From Turbatrix aceti (lineage: Eukaryota; Nematoda; Chromadorea; Rhabditida; Panagrolaimidae): 64,000 bases of DNA. Positions 46,114 to 56,112 of the stretch are shown piece by piece. Position 1 is the stretch's first letter; each line of letters starts with the position of its first letter. The position numbers were made by a program, and so were the translations under genes. Location of the stretch: assembly GCA_963969345.1 (NCBI GenBank), contig OZ017769.1:7567725-7631724 (forward strand). Direction: 5' to 3'. The notes beneath the pieces are model-generated. The model was not told the DNA's origin and made no database searches. It was given only the letters and a program-made list of their open reading frames with translations.

Positions 46114-48986
46114 TTACTTCTTTCTCGTGCCCTTGGCAGCAGGAGCCGGGATATCTCGTGTTCCCAGCTTGTCTCGGACCGAAGTCGGAACGTTTTTCGT
46201 GTGCCCCTTGATCTGGGCCAAGCCTCGTGTATCCGCGGCGAAGCCCCGAAAGTCGTCTAGCACTTTTGGATCGGTCGCTTTGGATTCTTCCAGAGACTGA
46301 AAAAAAGTCCTCGGTTATAAATGGTCTTGGCACGAAGAGACAAATGACTTACCTTGAGTTGGAGTTGATCGTTTTCAAAGCTCAGGAATCCCTTGAAAGT
46401 CGTTCCTTTGGGCGGATCGCTGGTTTCCCAGAAGACAGTCGCGTTGAGAGGGAGATTGCAGACGGTTGCTGGCAGAGACGGGGAGAAAAACTCGATTGAT
46501 TTGTCGCCGAAGCCCCCCTTACAGGCGTGAACTTGGTTTTTGTAGTTCCGGGGCATCCAGATGCTCTTCAGCTTTTCTCCGTGTTCTCGAACGAGATTCT
46601 GGAGGTCAGGGAAAGAGAGGCGGTTGATCAGGGGATGGGAGACGAAGCGCATCGCCGAGCCCTCTGGCATGGGGAACAGAGTGTGCCGTTCTTCGATGGC
46701 CCTGTCTGAAAAAAAATGAAAATAAGTATTGTTCAATCGAAAAAATGGAAAAGCCCTTACCTGTCAAGATACAGAGGTTTCTGGGGTCCTTGTGCCACAG
46801 ATCAATGAAAAATACACTCTCCCCGAGCCGAAGATGTGTATGACCCGCAAAAACGACGCAGGGAGAGATAAAACGATCGGCAAAGACCTCAGCGAGCGAA
46901 TTGAACACAAAAACGTGACCCTTATCGACAAAATCATGGAGACTGTAGGGTCGCTTTGGGATGGCGAGGAACAGGTCGTCGCGACGGGTAGCGTTGAACC
47001 ACTCGCCCATGACGTTGGCGTAGGCCAGCGCCTTCTTCGCAACCGGGCTGACGATGTTGATGCGGAAGACCTTGCCTGCATCCGCCATCGCCTGGTGCAG
47101 CAGCTCGACGATGGTGTAAACCATGCCGACGGCATCGACGGGGAAAAGCACGTTGCCGCCGTGGGTCAGGGTGTAGAGAGTGTCCCTGATCAGCTGGGCA
47201 ACAGAGGCGCTGACGATGGGGGTCCGGGGAGGGAGCATGGAGGTGACGATGAGGTGATCCGCCTCCTTGATGGGGTCTGCGCTCATGTTTCGGCAGTGTC
47301 TGGAGTCCAGGGAGGAAGCGGCGAGGTAGCCGATCTGAAAAAGAACAAAAATGAGTGTAAAAATTAGGGATACTCGATTTTTTGTTGATTTTACCAAAAT
47401 AAACAAATTTTGGGCCAAATTTTGTTCATCCAGGCAAAAAAACACAATATGTTTTTATAACAGTTTTCCTGAACTTTTTCATAGCTGAAAAACTTTTTTT
47501 TTTATAATTTTTTATCAAATAACAGCGTTTTAGACTTTTTTTCAAAATATACCCCAAAATTGATATTCCGTTTTGTCCGTTTTATGTGTTCGAAAAATTT
47601 AGAAATGTCCGTGAACGAACACAAACAACGTAATTTATAAAAATTTTGTTCGTGGACAAACATGAACAATAATTTTGAATTTGTTCGCCCCTCCCGAGAA
47701 AAAATGCCATCAAAGAACCAACCTTGGTGCGCTGAATCTCGATAAGCCAGTTGGAAGCGCCGATCTCATGACCGCTCGGACAGAGCGTGACAATTACGTC
47801 GTTGCCGAAATTTACAGGCTGATTGATCGTGACGCGGGTAATTCTCTTCAAAGAGGTTTTGAGGCTCTCAGACGTGTAAAACTCTCGCCATCGCTTGCAA
47901 AAAGGCCCATGGGTGAGGTCTTTCCAGACAGGATCCCTCATCCAGGCCTTGTCGCCATCGCTGGGCCTGTTAACCCGATTCAGGTATTCGATGGTCTCTT
48001 CGGCGATCATGCCACCGAGCAGCGACACCGGTTCCGAGGCGTAAATTGGACACCGGAGGTCGGGGTGGGCGAGTAGAAAAGGCAACCCCAACAGACTCTG
48101 CCAGTTGGAAATAAAAACCGCGTCGATTTCTGAGAGATCCAAGATGTTGTTCTAAAAAATAGTTTTTTTAGAAATTTGTAAAAAACAAGCTTACAAAGAC
48201 AAAGTCGACTTGAGGAATGGCCTGGACGAGTCCCTGTCGCCTGCCCTCCAAGATCTGCTCCTTGGTCAACGGATCTTTCGACTTCAGCTTCTTTTTCAAA
48301 AAAGTTTTGATCTGTTTTTCGTGATGCGAAAGTGGAGATTTCAGCGGTTGTGTTTGTTCTTCGTCCTCAGCCGTTCCTTCTTCCGCCGAATGAACTTTCT
48401 TGCGTTTCAGACAACGCGAAAATGTCCTCGGCGGCACAATTTGCGGTTGCCACGATTCTCGGTGCAGCAGACTGCTATCCTTCGGGCCTTTTGGCTTCGA
48501 GACGTCTCTAATTGGCCTAAAAAGTATTTTTCAGTCAGTTTTGTCATATAACAACTTTTTTTACGTAAAATGTACTGAAACATTCTTCTGGTGTTTGATC
48601 AGACTAAATTGCAGTTCTTTGTATTACTTTTTAATTTTTAAGCCCCTGTTTTTATCCAAGAACAAAGTCATGATTTTTCGAACCGCCCAAGCCCAATTTT
48701 AGTCCCTGCCCCATAGCGCTTACATTTCAACCGGTCTGTGGGCCGCATAAAAGGAGATCGGATCCAGGTCCACGCACGTGTCAAAGAGAATCTTGCACCC
48801 GTAAGTCTCCACCAGGATACATGGTTTTTCGGGATTCCCGGAGAGATCTGTCTGAAAAATTGCATCCAATGCCTTTTTTATATCAAAAGTAGTTTTATAT
48901 AAACTCACGATTTTGAGACCCTCAAAAGCATCGCCATCCCCATCCTGGTCGACAGACGACGTCGTTGCCGTGCTTGACTGTGCCAT
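46114..48986 (-). CDS. INTS9: Integrator complex subunit 9 (INTS9) homologue
   Basis: Seven exons (48909-48986, 48724-48851, 48195-48516, 47723-48151, 46761-47334, 46353-46705, 46114-46296) encode 688 residues. The metallo-beta-lactamase-like part has NILDLSEIDAVFISNWQSL and YASEPVSLLGGMIAEETIEY, then SGHEIGASNWLIEI. The beta-CASP part has LTHGGNVLFPVDAVGMVYTI, NIVSPVAKKALAYANVMGEW and CVVFAGHTHLRLGESVFFI. INTS9 is the catalytically inactive partner of INTS11 in the nuclear Integrator complex, which cleaves snRNA and other nascent transcripts. Residues 69-170 carry a Lys/Arg/Glu-rich stretch that I cannot align to the family, and the C-terminus is basic (AAKGTRKK). The start was taken at MAQSSTATTSS; the frame is open upstream but lacks another ATG. 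Divergent from the carrier gene at 49567. Confidence 0.85.
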
Positions 48987-49566
48987 TTCGAGGAGACCAG
49001 AAAGCTGAGAATAAGCAAACAACACAGCGGGAGAGGAGCTCACCTCCGGCCACTCCTCTGTCTCTGGGCTCTCGTCGCGAAAAGACAACAGGCTACGCTA
49101 AAATTGCAGGCGCGCGTTGGTGTGTATGAAAAGAAGCGCTTTCGCTAAAGAGAGACCAGACAGCGGCGTGGAGACGAATAAAAACGACGTGTGCTGCAGG
49201 TGATCCCAGGCCGGTGGCAGCGCAGCAGTGATCGACCGAGTTCCAGCAGCCCTGCCAATTTATTTATCTAATTGTGCCTCGAGTTTTATACTCTGTCTTT
49301 CCGTTCTTGTTTCTACGATTCTCGAACGGGTTTCACGCATCCATTGCACGCTGGGTGTAAAAGTGCGATGATAGCTTCGTATCAGCGTGCAGTCGTCATC
49401 GGATACCGCTAATAAGTGTCCCACTTGGAAAGAGAGCACCAGATCGATCTCTGATCAGACACCGAAGTTTAACGACATCTTTGCTCGTCTATACATTTTT
49501 TTCATTTTCCCAAATTAACAATTATCACAACATCTCCCTGACTGAACTGACCGCCGACCGTCAGTC
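48987..49566. promoter_or_regulatory. Divergent promoter region, INTS9 / mitochondrial carrier
   Basis: 580 bp between two head-to-head starts. It should contain both promoters; a TTTTATACTC stretch near 49276 is the only TATA-like sequence noticed. Confidence 0.45.
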
Positions 49567-50992
49567 ATGGTCGGCTTCACACCGGAGCCCATCAACGGTC
49601 GCGAGCTGTCCGCAGTCGAATATTCAGAAGCGGGATTTCTGAGTGGAGTTGCAACGCGTGCCATCATCCAGCCCCTCGATGTGCTCAAGATCCGCTTCCA
49701 AGTGAGTTCTGTGCTTTTACCCTCCGGACACTGTGAGCCTTCTTTCAGCTGCAAGAAGAGCCCATGAAGGGCTGCAAGGTCGGCAAGTACACCGGCCTCA
49801 CGCAGTCCATACGAGTCATCGTCCGGGAAGAAGGCTTACCTGCGTTTTGGAAAGGTGGGTGACTTCACGCAGCCGAGATTGTTTGTTGTGCATGCAGCGC
49901 AGCGCGTGGTGGTGGTAAACACGCTGCCTGCCCTTGAGGCAGACCAAAGAACCGCCGCTGCAGTGATAATGTACACTGTGATAACTTTGATCGTATTAAA
50001 ATTTGTTCCCTGCGGGAAAAAAACAAAAACACAACACGACGTGGGGAGTCGAATCGCGAATCGTGTTGAGACAAATCACAGACTGGACTGTATTATGCGA
50101 ATTACGATATTTCTTATCACGCAAAAATAATACAATTTTGTGTCTCGCCACGCGAATGTTCCTCGCTGATTGTTTATTATTTTAGGTCATATTCCTGCCC
50201 AGGGTCTGTCGGCTGTCTATGGATTGGTACAATTTTCGTCGTACGAGTGGCTCTCTCGAGAATTGTCTGCGATCCCGGGTGCCGAGCTTTACAAGAAGAC
50301 GACCGACTTCTTTGCCGGCGCCCTCGCAGGATGCCTCGCGATGACGGCTGCCATGCCGCTCGACGTCATCCGTACCCGCCTGGTAGCCCAGGGCGAGCCC
50401 AAGGTCTACCGTTCCACCGGGCACGCTGCTGCCAAGATTTGGAGACACGAAAAGGTTCCTGGATTTTTCCGTGGCATCACGCCTTCCCTCGCTCAAATAG
50501 CTCCCTTCACCGGCCTCCAGTTCCTCATATACAATTCTTTTCAAACCGCTTGGAACGAGTATCTGGCTTCTTACGGTTGGTTGATTTCCGCCACGAAAAC
50601 TTTGTCTTTGCAGTTTTTATATATTTTTTATCTATTTTTATGCTCCCGCCTGGAATACGACAATAGTCGTGTTTTTTGGCATTAAAAACGTGTTTTTAGA
50701 ATCTACGGGCGCGTTGATTTCGGGTGCGGCGGCAGGAACGATCGCCAAGATGATCCTGTATCCGCTGGATCTGGTCAGACACCGGCTGCAGGTCAACGCC
50801 TTCGTTCGACGCGGTTTCGGCACGACAACCAGGCACCGGGGCATGTTCCGTGCCATCTTCGGCATAGTCAAGAACGAGTCGATATTTGGCCTCTTCAAGG
50901 GCCTCGGGCCTTCACTCATCAAAGCGGGAGCCAACTCAGGGTGCTCGTTCCTCTTCTACGAACTAGCCTGTGACCTTTTGCGCGCGACATGA
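49567..50992 (+). CDS. SLC25A19: Mitochondrial thiamine pyrophosphate carrier-like (SLC25A19)
   Basis: Exons 49567-49701, 49749-49854, 50186-50575 and 50700-50992 (phases 0, 1, 1) encode 307 residues. Three SLC25 repeats are visible with Px[DE]xx[KR]x[KR] signatures: PLDVLKIRFQ (first), PLDVIRTRLVAQGEPKVY (second) and PLDLVRHRLQV (third). The second and third signatures, together with GFFRGITPSLAQIAPFTGLQF and GLFKGLGPSLIKAGANSGCSF, match the thiamine pyrophosphate carrier SLC25A19 best. It would import the cofactor across the inner mitochondrial membrane for pyruvate and oxoglutarate dehydrogenases. Length is normal for the family. The substrate assignment rests on motif resemblance. Confidence 0.88.
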
Positions 50993-51157
50993 CCTACCGG
51001 CGGCTACGCAAGCACCGTTGATGATGACGGGCGGCGGTAGTGTGCGCCGACTGATGTAACTGCCTCTCTAACAACTTCCGCAGATGACGCGGGTGGCTCC
51101 GAACCTCCTTGCCACTTGCCAGTCATCAAAAACGACAATTTTTTTTTGTCATTTGTT

Positions 51158-51163
51158 AATAAA
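51158..51163 (+). terminator. Poly(A) signal of the SLC25A19-like gene
   Basis: AATAAA 166 bp past the stop codon; a second hexamer lies at 51193-51198. Confidence 0.55.
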
Positions 51164-51240
51164 AGTGCCGTTATCATTTTTTACAGGAGGGAAATAAACT
51201 GATAGGATTTGGTGCACGTTTGCATTTGTCACGTAATTGT

Positions 51241-51523
51241 TCACTTTTTGCCAAAGTAGTTCTGTCTGAAGTGCGCTGCCGTAATCGTCGAGAAAGCATC
51301 TGCATTTGCCGGGATTGCATCAGACGTCGGAGTCGCGTTGTCGTCCGTGAATGTGGCCCGCTGGGCCGAAGCCGCGAGAACGACCTAAAAATGGAAATTT
51401 TACAAATTTATCTGATCATTCGCCGTCGCTTACGTGCTCGCAGTCGATGTTGTCGAGCTGGGTGACGGGAGGCGTGGTCTCGCGTGTGGACGTCAGCTCC
51501 GTCTGTGACTGCGTCGCGCCCAT
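51241..51523 (-). CDS. Small, possibly N-myristoylated protein, 77 residues
   Basis: Exons 51434-51523 and 51241-51384 flank a 49 bp GTAAGC...TTTTTAG intron (phase 0) and encode 77 residues. The protein begins MGATQSQTEL: Gly2 with Ser at position 6 fits the N-myristoylation consensus. The remainder is polar and Thr/Ala-rich (TSTRETTPPVTQLDN, FTDDNATPTSDA) and ends AAHFRQNYFGKK. No membrane helix or known domain is seen. The stop is 248 bp from the convergent carrier gene, and the start is divergent from the Lys/Asp-repeat gene 274 bp away. Clean splice sites and biased composition make it a likely real gene of unknown role. Confidence 0.65.
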
Positions 51524-51722
51524 GATGGCACTCCCTCCGAGTTGAGTTTCTATCGGTGTCGAGAGAGTGTGCACGGGAAGAAAGAGAGGGAGGAAGGGGC
51601 AGCAAAAAAAAGGTGATCGAATAATTGCCAAAAATGCCCGGCATAGCGCCGGACAGCACGGTACATTGTAAATCGAATTGCTCGAATTAGCATTGCACGA
51701 GTTCACACAACATCAGTTGGCA

Positions 51723-51730
51723 TATAAAAG
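51723..51730 (+). promoter_or_regulatory. TATA box of the Lys/Asp-repeat protein gene
   Basis: TATAAAAG 75 bp upstream of the ATG at 51798, leaving a short leader, in the 274 bp divergent region. One of the clearest core promoter elements in the window. Confidence 0.6.
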
Positions 51731-51797
51731 AATTGAAATGATCGCCACTCGAGTCATTTGCTGACACCAACCGCGTTGCCTCCCTGCCCGTTCGACC

Positions 51798-52730
51798 ATG
51801 ACGTCAACGGATACCGCGTATGATGCGCAGCTCTTGTTCGGTGCCGGGTTCGTCCAGGCCGTAATTTCCCTTCTCCTCTCCGCCTTCTTCGTCATTCAAT
51901 GCGGTGGTAAGAAAAAAGAGTGAGTATCCCTTTGCAGGCCGAGTGGCAGGTCAACGTTAACCTTTTCAGTGCCAAAAAGGCTCCCCCACCCTCTAACCTG
52001 AAACAAGCCCCAGGCGGCCCCGGTGGTGCCCCTGCGCCCATCGTTCTCAACAAGGATGACGAGCAGAAGACCCAAGAGCTCTCCAAGGGCGGATCCAAGA
52101 AGGAAGGCTCCAAGAAGGAGGGTTCCAAGAAAGAAAAGAAGGATGATGATAAGAAGGTTTGTATTTTTTCGCTGCAGGACCAATTTTAGGTCCTAACCCC
52201 AAATTTTCGTTTCAGGATGATAAGAAGGACGATGACAAGAAGGACGATAAGAAGGACGATGACAAGAAGGACGATGACAAGAAGGATGACGAAAAGAAGG
52301 ATGACGAAAAGAAGGATGACGAAAAGAAGGATGACGACAAGAAGGATGATGACAAGAAGGATGACAAGAAGGATGATGACAAGAAGGATGACAAGAAGGA
52401 TGATGACAAGAAGGACGATAAGAAGGACGACGACAAGAAGGATGACAAGAAGGACGATAAGAAGGAAGACGATAAAAAGGTTTGCTCGCCTAGATTGCCT
52501 TGATATTTTGAATCTTGCAGGAGGAGAAGAAGGATGGATCCAAGAAGGAAGAAAAGAAGGATGGATCCAAGAAGGAAGGCGCTGGCTCCAAGAAATCCGA
52601 GGCCAAGGACGCAGCAGGGGAGAAGAAGGATGGCTCCAAGAAGGAAGGCGCTGGCTCCAAGAAATCTGAGGCCAAGGAAGGCGGAGAAAAGAAGGAGGAA
52701 GAGAAGAAGGAAGAAGAGAAGAAGGAGTAG
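51798..52730 (+). CDS. Membrane-anchored Lys/Asp-repeat disordered protein
   Basis: Exons 51798-51919, 51970-52156, 52216-52479 and 52521-52730 (phases 2, 0, 0) encode 260 residues. Residues about 10-35 (LLFGAGFVQAVISLLLSAFF) form one hydrophobic helix, followed by Cys-Gly-Gly-Lys3. The linker is Pro-rich (KKAPPPSNLK). The remainder is almost only Lys, Asp, Glu, Gly and Ser. Exon 3 is a tandem array of KKDD(D) units, and exons 2 and 4 carry GSKKE, KKDGSKKE and GAGSKKSEAK repeats. It should be an extended, highly charged, intrinsically disordered domain held at a membrane. I do not know the family. The start ATG lies 68 bp after a TATA box. Repeat-unit boundaries coincide with introns in phase 0. 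Confidence 0.8.
52216..52479 (+). repeat. Coding minisatellite (KKDD array)
   Basis: Degenerate 9, 12 and 15 bp units built on AAGAAGGATGAC or AAGAAGGACGAT encode KKDD and KKDDD. Length polymorphism between individuals is likely. Confidence 0.85.
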
Positions 52731-52858
52731 ATCAACGCGGTTGTCGTCGTTGACACGTGGTCCCCCGGCTCCGGCCCTGAGTGACTTAACCACTGATTAT
52801 CTCTCACACTGTAGTAAAACTTTTTTACTCGTTGTAGGCACGGGTTGGTGGGTGCATG

Positions 52859-53230
52859 AGGTACCGTAAATAAAGTATATATTTACTTACGCAAAAAAGG
52901 GGAAATTTCGTTACGAGACCTGTTGTTGTGCGTTTATTGGCAAAGTATCGTAAAGGTGAAAAATTTCGCTGCAGGACCTGTTGATAAAAAGCGGTATCGT
53001 AAAAATTGAGCAAATTCGCTACATTACCAGTTTTGGGTTTCTGGGTTGATGTTTGTGCAAGGTACCGTAAACGACGTATTTTTTATGGACGAAGTATCGT
53101 AAAAAGTGGAAAATTTCGCTGCAGGACTTCTGGGGTTTGGTTTTGTGGGTTTATTGTCGAGGTATCGTAAAACAAAGTACATATTTATCATAAAAAAGTA
53201 CAAATTTCGCGGCAAGACCTCATTTGGGTT
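52859..53230. repeat. Degenerate tandem repeats between two convergent genes
   Basis: Six copies of GTAYCGTAAA (starting 52861, 52945, 52994, 53062, 53094, 53162) alternate with five copies of AAATT(T)CGC/G followed by GCAGGACCT-like sequence. Units vary from 32 to 84 bp. The last unit runs into the ZMAT2 stop codon (AAGACCTCATTTGGGTTTC). Earlier units carry similar TTTGGGTTTC sequence at 53033-53041. The array thus looks derived by repeated duplication of the ZMAT2 3' end. It also contains the poly(A) hexamer of the Lys/Asp gene. Confidence 0.7.
52869..52874 (+). terminator. Poly(A) signal of the Lys/Asp-repeat protein gene
   Basis: AATAAA 139 bp past the stop codon at 52730. Confidence 0.5.
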
Positions 53231-53974
53231 TCTTCGACGTGCCGAATCCCCCGAAGCCCATCATCTTGGCCATCTCGTCGGCTTCTTCGTCCACTGCTTC
53301 CTCCTCGGGCTCGGCTGGTCGCTTCGTGCCTTTCTTGCGCTCGGCGATCAGACGTCGGTGGTCTGCCAGCTTCGCAGCTTCCTCCTTCAAAATTTCATCT
53401 TCTTCCTTTGCGTGATCCTTATTCGCCTTTTGCTGCACTGAAAAAGTAAAAATCGTTGCGATCATCAACAAAAGTGCGGTATAAACCCACATTCAGCTTT
53501 TTTGAGAGCGATTCTGTTGACGACGTCATCGACCGTGCTGCGCTTCACTTTCATGGAATATCCGAGTTTGCGCTGGTGATTCTTTCCATTGATATGGTCG
53601 AGGTAGTTGATAGAGTCCTTCAGCGTGCATTCACAGACATCGCAGTAGAAGCCTCCGCTATCCTCGGTGGCCGTAGTTTTGTTGATCGTAACTTGCTTTC
53701 CAATCCGGGACTCCAAATTCACCTAAAACAATTTTTTCACACGTCAGAAGTCCCAAAAAATGCCAAAATCACTTACCGCGTCTGTGCGAGCCTGGAGAAG
53801 TTCTCGCCGAACCTTGGGACCCTTGGACTTGGAGGATTTGCCCTGGTTTTCCTCCATGGCCTCGCGCTCGGCCGCGAGTCGCTCGTTCGCCTTCGCGGCG
53901 TACTCGTTGACGTCCCATTTGCGACGATGATCACTGCCAGAAGCCTGGCTGCCGGATTTTTGATAAAACGACAT
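53220..53974 (-). CDS. ZMAT2: ZMAT2 (matrin-type zinc finger, U4/U6.U5 snRNP) homologue
   Basis: Exons 53777-53974, 53491-53722 and 53220-53437 (phases 0, 1) encode 215 residues, the normal ZMAT2 size. The N-terminal [19 protein letters not shown] and [19 protein letters not shown] are conserved. The U1-type C2H2 zinc finger is [19 protein letters not shown] followed by [14 protein letters not shown], with both cysteines and both histidines. The C-terminus has [20 protein letters not shown], another family signature. ZMAT2 (Snu23 in yeast) is a spliceosomal tri-snRNP protein in the nucleus. It is head-to-head with the UBE3D-like gene, 178 bp apart, so the two probably share a promoter. Confidence 0.93.
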
Positions 53975-54152
53975 CACGAAACGGTCTGAAGGATAACGAT
54001 GATGGTTTGAGTCGGCGTGACTGAAAAGAAATCGAAAAATGGAAGCAAAGATGCAAGCGGGGAACAGTTTGTTTGCATAAGTGTAAAGTGTCCCCTGTTT
54101 CAAGCAATTTTTTCGACAACGAATTCTGTTTTTTTTCTTCCCACGGTTTGGC

Positions 54153-55563
54153 ATGTTTTGTTCTTTTCCTGAAGACCATAGCTCTACTGATGATTCGGAA
54201 TGCTGGATTGTGGCCCAGAAGAAGGCAGACAACAGCTACCATGTCAGCGTGCGGTTCCGGGATGCTGAATGTGATCGTAAACTGATTGTTACTCCTTCTT
54301 GCCCATCTGCTGTCGCTATCACCACCGCCACAGTTCCCAGGCCTTTCTTACTGAATGGCGTCACCGTAAACAAGCCTTTAGAACTGCCGGCATCGAAAAT
54401 AGCCAGCTTCGAGGTTGAACCGACCGACATGGCACTTTTTAGGCGGTTTCTGCCGTCGAAGCCCGAGTCTCTTCCCCAATGGCCGCTCAAGTGCCGAAAT
54501 TGTGGTCTCATAGTCGCTGAACCCTCGCCTACGTGCGTTGTTGAGCTGGAAGATGCGCAGGAGATCATGGAGACTGCCATGGGCTGCTGCAGGTGCTGCT
54601 CGGACGTCAAGCCGGAGTGCCACCACCTCGTCGAAGAAGACGCACCCCGGATTTTGATCGACAACTCCACTGTTCCTGTTTTGGACTTTTCAGTGGGTTT
54701 TTTTGAGGAAATGTTTTGCTTAAATGAATTTTTAGTATTTCACGCCCTCCGCGGTGTCAGTGGACGGCAGTCGCCTCCATTGCTTTGACTGCAGTGCCCA
54801 GATCGGTCGCCGAAGGATCTCGGGCCATTTTGAAGTCGATCCTGTCTGCGCTGATTTCTTGGATGCTGACAATCGCTCGGTCCTCGTCTCAAACTTTCCC
54901 TCAGTCGATGCTTACCTGGCACATCGCGTTCTCTCCCAGCGATCAACGTCCACTTCTTACGTCCTCGTCGTCGACTACGATAACCGGCCTCGACTGATTT
55001 TGGGCTTTTTTGCCGACCAAGTCGCCTGGTTCGGAGAAAAAGGCTCTCGTCTTGTTTCTTTCATGTTTTCCAAGCAACCTGAGATGCTGTAAGTTTATAG
55101 CCTGTGATTTCGTGACCAAGGCCTAAAATTTAGACGGCTGGGCGTAAAAACCCGAATTAAATTCAATGGCATATAACATTCGTTTTTTTTATGTTTTACT
55201 GCGTGAACTCAATTTTTTTTGAACCGTTTTCAAGTGAAAAAAATTTTCACGTTTTCAATTATTTTGGTTTGAACAAAAATTTGTTCAAACTTTCTGTGAA
55301 ATTTTGCGATGCAAAAAAAACAAAGCGGAATTTTTTTTTTTAAATTTATGCCGCGGCCGTCGGACTAATTTTTGTGCCAGTTTTATGCGTTGTTTGTGAC
55401 AACATTTTTTTTCAGGAAGAGCCGGATGGGAAGCTCGGTTTGCATGTCCGAAAAAGCCGTTCAAGTCTTGGAAAACTCAATCTTGGCGTCTCACGAAAAG
55501 ATTTCCGCGTTCAATGCCGGTATGGGTGTCTGGAAATCCGGGTACTTTGTTGTTGATTGTTGA
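54153..55563 (+). CDS. UBE3D: UBE3D-like HECT-type E3 ubiquitin ligase
   Basis: Exons 54153-54692, 54736-55088 and 55416-55563 (phases 0, 2) encode 346 residues. Recognisable features are WPLKCRNCGLIVAEPSPTCV, then METAMGCCRCCSDVKPECHH and the second cysteine pair LHCFDCSAQIGRRR. This resembles the UBE3D (E2-binding, HECT-like, PF09814) layout of paired Cys motifs followed by a beta-rich C-terminal part (TSTSYVLVVDYDNRPRLI). UBE3D binds E2 enzymes and regulates ubiquitination. A MFCSFPEDHSSTDD start was chosen as the first ATG in frame. A DNA-level partial copy lies 2.8 kb downstream. Family assignment is good; the last exon boundary is moderate. Confidence 0.75.
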
Positions 55564-56112
55564 AATGCTTCATTTTTTGTTGTGCGGATCTCATAAACTT
55601 TTAAAAAGCGATGGAAGGTGCAGAAAAGCGCGATGCCGATTTTTAGAATGTGCGCGCAAACAATTTTGGCGGCACACAATTTGTATACAGTATTTAGCCT
55701 TGCTTTAGTCTTCGAGGACACCGAAAAAAAAGGGGGCGATAGGAATGTGTTACTACTGCACTCAATCCGCCGACGCTCACATCAGTCTCCCAAAAAAGGT
55801 GTCTCGCTCCCAAAAAAAAGTTGGTCGGCGCGCAGCGCGCAGGTTTCGGCGAGGAGCGGGCACTGGGTTGGCTTGCATGTCACCGCGCGCATGATCCCAG
55901 GGCACGGTTTGTCACCTGCCACAGCGGACAAAGTGACAAGCGCGGTCTTCGGCAGAGGGCGGTCCGAGTCGCCGAGTTGTCCTTCCGACCCGGTATCTTT
56001 TTTTTCGAGTCAGTTGACTTTGCTTTCCTTCCTCAGAAAAGTAGGAGCCGATCAACGCTGCTTGCTGTTTTTTTGCCATTTTCCATCCAGTAAACTCTGC
56101 TGTGCTTTCACC
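55564..56112. other. Intergenic, nothing supported
   Basis: 550 bp between the UBE3D-like gene and the Ser/Arg-rich gene, with no supported coding sequence. The right half is GC-richer and may hold the promoter of the next gene. Confidence 0.45.
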
